Shown here: positions 58,547 through 64,000 of the stretch, piece after piece
Position numbering within the stretch: the stretch's first letter is position 1
Layout: the number at the start of each line of letters is the position of its first letter
Assembly: GCA_905250075.1 (NCBI GenBank)
Contig: CAJNOP010000856.1
Location: 18,727-82,726, forward strand
DNA from: Rotaria sp. Silwood1
Taxonomy: Eukaryota; Rotifera; Eurotatoria; Philodinida; Philodinidae
Reading direction: 5' to 3'
Length of the DNA stretch: 64,000 bases
Translations under genes and position numbers: made by a program
Notes under the pieces: model-generated
Database searches by the model: none
Seen by the model: the letters and a program-made list of their open reading frames with translations, nothing else
Told to the model about the DNA's origin: nothing

Positions 58547-59986
58547 GTAAGTTTATAAGACATATACTTATGATTATGATAATTGAATTATTCCATTGCT
58601 TCATCGCATGATCAATCTAGAATAATTGATATTATTTTTGTCAGTAGTAAGATATGATTCAATGGTTGTTGATGATATTCAATTAGAATGATGGCATTCT
58701 GATTTATACGTCACGATTGAATAAATTTAGTTTCAGTAGAAATACAGATGATATCATCGATAATAATATTAAAATTGATTTTTATATCAAATGAAGACAT
58801 TCAATGTACTTCGATTAGTAAAATATATGGACAAGTTTAATTCATATGTCTATGTTGAATTATGAAGATCTGTAATTAAATACCATATCAATTTGAAAAT
58901 TTTCTTCATCTTAACAATTGTTTTCAAGATGATATGTTTGAATAAAGTCCGATGCTTGATGATGAACGATACGTATCTTTTTGAATAGCAATGATTCAAA
59001 ATTATTTCTAAAGAGTTGATTATACATAATGTTGTATCATCACAAAACAAGCAACATTCATCGTCATTAATAAGCTTTACTTACCTTGTCTATTGGATCT
59101 CTGCATGAAATATGAATCATTTGTAAGGGTAACAAACAATTTTATCAATGATACAATACGTCTCACTTGTGTTCAATTAAAAAGACTTCGTATGGATAAC
59201 TTGTTTGTTCGACCAAAAAATTTTCATAAATATTTTTTTGTTAGAAATTCTTTCAATAAAAGAAAATAATTTGTGAACGTTAAATATATTTGAATTAGCT
59301 CAAATGAAATCATTATAATAAGAAAAGAAAATATTTTATGTTCTATACTATACTTCGACAAAAGTAATACTTTTATTAGTAGTTATTTATCTACAGTTTA
59401 AACAATAATTGAAATATGAACTATATTATTTCTTACTAATGATAGCATTCTTTTTTTAGCTTATTTAAATAAGAACCAATAAAACATGTTTGCTTATGTT
59501 AAATAGTCTTCAATTCCAAATCGATATTATGCATGTAGACTGGTTAGGTGAATGAATCTAATCGGATCTTGTTAGATCTGACCAGTGTGAAAGAATTTAA
59601 TGAGAGGTCAGTGATTCATTCACTAGCGGATGTGGCGACTGGATTTTGATATACATCCCATTGAATCTAGCATCGAAGTATGACAGAAATCATCGCAGTA
59701 GGGTTTTGGAGAAGTTTCCTTGTTCTCATATCGAAGTTTGTGGATATTTAATGAGATTCATGTAAATCGTTTTTTTTACAAGCAAAACGATTCAAGTTCA
59801 AGTTTCTGAAAAATCCCTTTGAAATCAATGATATGGTGATAGTAGATCAGATAATGAATATTCTGGAAATTTCTATTTTGAATTTTTGAAGAATGTTCAC
59901 ATCTATGATTTTATAAAGAACAATTTCTTCGGAAGATAAAACCAAAAAAAGAATAATAATGAAAACAAATCTTGATTCTTAATTAG

Positions 59987-60140
59987 TCGGAAAATCTTGA
60001 TTTTCGTTAATGAAGAATTATCTATTTTTAATAAAGATGATGATGTCGTTGTGTTCAAAGATGACACACAACAAGATCCTCATTCATCTTATACCTGTTG
60101 TATTCAAGCAAATCTTTGTTCCAAGATTTTGTTTTCATAA
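59987..60140 (+). CDS. Possible terminal exon of an unknown small protein
   Basis: After an acceptor (TGATTCTTAATTAG at 59986) the frame from 59988 is open for 50 codons to TAA 60138-60140. The product is hydrophilic then Cys-containing (NKDDDVVVFKDDTQQD, SYTCCIQANLCSK). It would need a preceding exon ending in phase 2. The signal-peptide exon at 58.4 kb ends in phase 0, so a direct join is not possible. Weak. Confidence 0.28.
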
Positions 60141-60439
60141 ATTATAATTTCTTGAATGAATTTTTCGATCGATACTGGTTATTATAATTGTTCATAATTG
60201 TTGATTTATCGAGAACTGCAAAACATCTTCATCCTATCTCACGGATTGTTACAGATATATCAACATGCGTCCAGAATCTGTAATTCTTTCGAGAAATTTT
60301 TGACATGTTCGCTTTTGATTTTAGAACTGATTTCGAACTTTAATTCAATAAAGATGACATTGGGAGCATGAACCTATTTTCATATTTCTAATCTAATGTT
60401 TAATGAAAGTGTCAATTTTTTTGCAAAATGTGTTCTTAT

Positions 60440-60445
60440 TTTATT
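60440..60445 (-). terminator. AATAAA poly(A) signal of the PARP gene
   Basis: TTTATT on the plus strand reads AATAAA on the minus strand, 73 bases past the PARP stop codon. Position and sequence fit, but AT-rich DNA produces this word often. Confidence 0.45.
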
Positions 60446-60517
60446 TGAGAAGTCAAAGTAACTCATTCAAGATTAATACATGTGTGAAAAACAAATTGAA
60501 TGAAAGTTTTAAAAAAT

Positions 60518-63500
60518 CTAGACGGTAAACGTAATCAAATAAGTAGGATAAGCCACACGATTTTCGTAAACAATGTAAACTTTACTGCCACCTGTATCAC
60601 CTGATACACTATTATATCGTAGACCAGATTTCGTCTCATTTTTTTTTGGAGGTCGACGCAAAGTTGAATCACTCTTGCAATCATATATATCTCCTGTCAG
60701 CACTTGGGCTAAAAACACTTGCCTTTTACCATTTGGTAATTTATAATCATAGCCATTACACGAATATGAAGCATTTTTAGCAAAATATGTACCGATACCC
60801 CACATACCACTTGTACTATATGTCATATCGAAACCATATTCACCATGGTAAATTTCACTGGGTGGTGTTGTTCTTGTTCCATGAAATAGCTCCATTTCGA
60901 TTTGTAAATTAGGCATGTGACTCAGTTCTTTTTTAAGTTCAAGATGACGAAATGCATAATGTCTCCACATGCGTATATTTTGTACTCGTTCTATTTTATC
61001 AATTTTCACATTAGTCATAGTTTCTTTCATACGATTTTCAATGCGAGCAAAGTCAGAATCATTCCGGGGAATTTCAACTAATGTGCATCCTTCCGTTTGA
61101 TCACCCCATTTTTTAGGTATGCATATTATCTGATCGTTATCTACTTGCATTTTCAAGGTATCTAGAGCGTATGAAGTAATTTTTAATTTTGATTCTGCTA
61201 CATTTGGTTTTAAACCTTTTAATACCATTGATAGTTGTCCTGAGCACTCTTGCTGAAAATCAATTTTAATTTGCTGTTGAGTTGCAATTTTGATGAGTTC
61301 TTTCTTATGAGTATCAAAGTGTTTATTCAGAGTTATGGAGAAAGGCTCTGAAATCGTGGCAGAATCGATTGCTTTCCGAATTGCTGCTTCAGCTTTTTGC
61401 ATAGCTGCATTGGTGATACCAATTATATCCCAATAGACTTTTGTCGTCACTAATTTCAAATCATATAGGTCTAATGGTTTGGGATGATATGTAACGGGTA
61501 TAGATTTCGCTTGTTGTGTAATGGGATAGCGAATGATATCTCGTTTATAGCCAGTATTTTCTCTCATTTGATGTCCACACACAATGCGACTATTGAGTGC
61601 ACTTGGATTGCTTGTCAACATTTGCTTCAAATTCGGAAGAAAATGAATACTGTAATTAACGATAACACCACTTTTTAAATTATCTGCAGAAATTATTAAT
61701 ACCGATTTGGCGGAAGTTTTGAGGTAATCTTGAAACGCAGTCTCAATTTGACGTGTATGATTTTCATCATAAATTTTTTCGCCATTACCATCTTGCCAAC
61801 ACCATTTAGCTGTTAATGGAGGCAATTCGTAGTTGCTAATATCATCATCGTCTATAAGTGCATTTCTATGATCGATAACAACTTCACGTGCAAATGAATT
61901 ACAAGCTGCATCATCCATGTCTAATAAAATAACTTTTTTCACATGTGATTGTGGATAATCAGCAAAAAATTGTTTTACTGCGCGGACCACAATATTTGTA
62001 CAATCTGCTAATGGAAAGCCATAAGTTTTAGAGCTAATGGCTGGTAAAGCAACACTTGTAAAACTTTCACCTTCAGCAAGTCTCAAACTAGATAAGACAC
62101 TAGAAAATAATAACGGACGTTCTTGTTTATCACCATCAATATACTGAGGACCAATTGCATGAATAACACATTTGGAAGGAAGATTGCCAGCTGTTGTCTT
62201 GACTGCTTTACCAGCAGAAATGGGTAAACCTCCATTCTTAGCAATTATTTGTCTACACTCTTGATCTAGTGCGGGACCAGCAGCATCAGCAATTGCTTTA
62301 TCTACGCCACCTGCATGATACAATGGTCCATTCGCTGCATTCACAATCACATCGACATTTTTTACCTTGGTGATATCACCTTTCTCTACGACAATTGTTT
62401 GACCTCGACTGTTTACCACAACAGTTACGACCGAATTGGTATCATTCTCATTGGTCTTTGATGTAGAATTCGTTTTATCTGCTGCAACATCTCGAATAAT
62501 AGTATTCGTTTCTCGTTCAATACTTTTTGCTAGTTTATATGCATCGCCTCGAAATAAGTCTGACTCAGTTGAAGATAATTGCAAACGACTCGTAGTGATA
62601 TTTTGTTTAATTTCATTGATAATGGAATTGATCTTTTGTTTGAGTTCCGTAACAATATCAGAAAGACCATGCAGTTTCAATCCAGTAGAATTTTTAGCTT
62701 CTACAAAAACTTTTTGAGTTTTTGCTTCATCAAGCAAGGAACTAATAGCTTGGTTGACAAAACGACGAATATTAGGTTGAATAGGAATAAATTCAGATAT
62801 ACGAGTCACTCGAGGTTTTTTTTCTTCTCCCAAACTTAGTAGAGCTTCCTTGATATCATCTGCTATCATTTTCGATCGTGCAGGAATAGTGATAGTGTTC
62901 GTAACTCGATCTAATTGTATATCAGTTTCCCATTGTTGTCGAAATTCATCAATAAACGGCGACTTTTTCACTATTAACGCATTAAATATCGCGCGAAACT
63001 CATCTGTAGATGGCTTCCAAATAACATATCCGTCTACAATAACTTGGCATTGTTCAGTGACATCTTCAACTGCTTCTTCGTTCAGCCCAACTATTGATAT
63101 AGTAACTCTTGGTGTAGTATCTCTTCTTTCAGTCGCTGTATAGGTTTTGAGCCATCCTATTGCTTCACAATCATCTGAATCTTGTAATTTTTTCAGACAT
63201 GTACGAAGACTTTGGGAAATGTTCTTTGAAACGTCCCAACTCGGACAAGGAAACTGTTTTTCTTGTTCGAATAAACCTTCGAGAAAATCTTCCACTTTTT
63301 TTCGTGCGGAACTAATGCGTGAATAAGAACCACTGAGTTTCAAACAATCATTGTTATCAGTTTGTTCGTCATTCGTATGTTTTCGACAAGCAGCTGACAT
63401 GATTGTTATTTTTATACCATCAATTTTTTCCATTTTTTTTATATCAGACGAAGCTTTTGTTCGGAGAAAAACTGCCATAACTTTTGAAATAGAAAGTTGT

Positions 63501-64000
63501 ACTTCAGTTTCAATATTATCATTTAGCCAGTTCTGTATTTTGGATACAGCATTGTCTACATGGTCCTTGAATCCTCTCACTTTCACACGCCATATACCAT
63601 TTTTATAAATTATTAAGATCTCTACGACAGAGTTGGGAGTTGAACTAACGAGACCATTGAGATAATCTTTAATTTGAAAACATTGCTTACGAACTTTACT
63701 TTTAATTTTCGAAGGTTTGTTTAGTTGTGGTTGTTTTAAAAGGTATGTAATTTCATCTTGTGTTAATGCCCATGATCGAGTGTGCAAACTATAACTTTGT
63801 AATTCTTTTATAGCTTTAGATAATAAATCTTCCGAGTCATTACATAATGTTACTTGCATAAATTTTTGTGTACAATTATGATGACGCTTAAAATTGCCCG
63901 AAATATCTCTGACAGTTGATGATACGTTCGAAATATCACTCTTTCGATCATCTTCATCATCATCTTCATCTTCTTGTTCGTCTTCGGATTGATCCACATT
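60518..64000 (-). CDS. PARP14-like macrodomain/WWE ADP-ribosyltransferase (5' end outside window)
   Basis: One uninterrupted frame of 1160 codons that is still open at the window edge; the GTG at 63997 is not a trusted start. It starts acidic (EDEQEDEDDDEDD). Residues of about 60-480 show KH-like segments of the PARP14 type. A macrodomain lies at about 520-700, with GDIT, VDVIVNAANG, HAGGVDKAI and an AVIHAIGP-like strand (CVIHAIGPQY). A WWE-like module follows at about 722-757 (KWCWQDGNG..IYD.....IE.AF.DY). The ART domain occupies about 1010-1159, with FHGTR (His of the triad), GIGTYFAKNASYS (Tyr) and VYIVY where PARP1 has Glu-YIVY. The H-Y-V arrangement predicts mono-ADP-ribosylation rather than polymer synthesis. 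It ends PTYLITFTV, the usual C-terminus. PARP14-type proteins modify nucleic-acid or stress-response partners in nucleus and cytoplasm. No introns were seen in 3.48 kb, unlike PSME4. Confidence 0.96.
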   Translation of the reverse strand, partial: NVDQSEDEQEDEDDDEDDRKSDISNVSSTVRDISGNFKRHHNCTQKFMQVTLCNDSEDLLSKAIKELQSYSLHTRSWALTQDEITYLLKQPQLNKPSKIKSKVRKQCFQIKDYLNGLVSSTPNSVVEILIIYKNGIWRVKVRGFKDHVDNAVSKIQNWLNDNIETEVQLSISKVMAVFLRTKASSDIKKMEKIDGIKITIMSAACRKHTNDEQTDNNDCLKLSGSYSRISSARKKVEDFLEGLFEQEKQFPCPSWDVSKNISQSLRTCLKKLQDSDDCEAIGWLKTYTATERRDTTPRVTISIVGLNEEAVEDVTEQCQVIVDGYVIWKPSTDEFRAIFNALIVKKSPFIDEFRQQWETDIQLDRVTNTITIPARSKMIADDIKEALLSLGEEKKPRVTRISEFIPIQPNIRRFVNQAISSLLDEAKTQKVFVEAKNSTGLKLHGLSDIVTELKQKINSIINEIKQNITTSRLQLSSTESDLFRGDAYKLAKSIERETNTIIRDVAADKTNSTSKTNENDTNSVVTVVVNSRGQTIVVEKGDITKVKNVDVIVNAANGPLYHAGGVDKAIADAAGPALDQECRQIIAKNGGLPISAGKAVKTTAGNLPSKCVIHAIGPQYIDGDKQERPLLFSSVLSSLRLAEGESFTSVALPAISSKTYGFPLADCTNIVVRAVKQFFADYPQSHVKKVILLDMDDAACNSFAREVVIDHRNALIDDDDISNYELPPLTAKWCWQDGNGEKIYDENHTRQIETAFQDYLKTSAKSVLIISADNLKSGVIVNYSIHFLPNLKQMLTSNPSALNSRIVCGHQMRENTGYKRDIIRYPITQQAKSIPVTYHPKPLDLYDLKLVTTKVYWDIIGITNAAMQKAEAAIRKAIDSATISEPFSITLNKHFDTHKKELIKIATQQQIKIDFQQECSGQLSMVLKGLKPNVAESKLKITSYALDTLKMQVDNDQIICIPKKWGDQTEGCTLVEIPRNDSDFARIENRMKETMTNVKIDKIERVQNIRMWRHYAFRHLELKKELSHMPNLQIEMELFHGTRTTPPSEIYHGEYGFDMTYSTSGMWGIGTYFAKNASYSCNGYDYKLPNGKRQVFLAQVLTGDIYDCKSDSTLRRPPKKNETKSGLRYNSVSGDTGGSKVYIVYENRVAYPTYLITFTV

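Noticed and set aside
58850-59190. Minus-strand ORF and a donor-bounded frame (RRIVSLIKLFVTLTNDSYF)
   Set aside because: The donor GTAAGT at 59084 is good, but no acceptor-matched partner exon could be found; likely chance in AT-rich DNA.
61484-63608. Plus-strand ORFs of 64-97 aa
   Set aside because: Antisense shadows of the PARP14-like coding sequence.
1-64000. tRNA or rRNA genes
   Set aside because: I saw no cloverleaf-compatible A/B box pair or rRNA segment. The GTTCGAA words in the 93-bp array lack a matching A box.

Overview
The window is AT-rich nuclear DNA of an animal. Introns have GT..AG ends and pyrimidine tracts, codons strongly favour A/T, and a 10-base N run marks a draft scaffold. 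A bdelloid rotifer is my best guess. The reasons are a membrane-anchored Thr-rich/kelch gene, a secreted-type domain that looks bacterial, many non-autonomous DNA transposons, compact core genes, and acceptor sites just upstream of two start codons that would suit spliced-leader addition. The organism call is an inference from sequence style only.

The left half (1-37 kb) is repeat-rich and gene-poor. It holds a large, diverged tandem array at about 2.4-7.9 kb (89-bp then 93-bp periods) and a series of degenerate long palindromes at about 9.6, 11.9, 12.5, 16.0, 20.6, 24.6 and 25.4 kb. Short GT-rich stem-loops recur through it. Two hAT-type elements have perfect 8-bp target duplications, and a dead piggyBac element lies at 34-36.7 kb. 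Two minus-strand genes are spread across this landscape as small exons. One (29.4-22.1 kb) encodes a signal-anchor protein with a Thr-rich stalk and a kelch propeller. The other (15.1-11.0 kb, continuing) encodes a signal-anchor protein with a GWHFVLPG-type ectodomain. Exon phases agree at every proposed junction in both.

The right half (37.8-64 kb) is a more ordinary gene neighbourhood. A two-exon small secreted protein (37.9-38.1 kb) is followed by a complete 30-exon PSME4/PA200 proteasome-activator gene (41.5-52.0 kb); its exons sum to 5394 bp, exactly 1798 codons. Two of its introns carry Tc1/mariner-type MITEs, and a long-arm foldback MITE lies 140 bp past its stop. Next come a pseudogene and an apparently intact copy of a small MIT-like protein (53.7 and 56.0 kb) with a TTAA-flanked MITE between them. 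The window ends inside a minus-strand PARP14-like ADP-ribosyltransferase (60.5-64.0 kb) with KH-like segments, a macrodomain, a WWE-like module and an ART domain.

The genes do not form an obvious pathway. Core genes have mostly 50-90 bp introns, while the accessory genes on the left are separated by multi-kilobase introns filled with foldback DNA.
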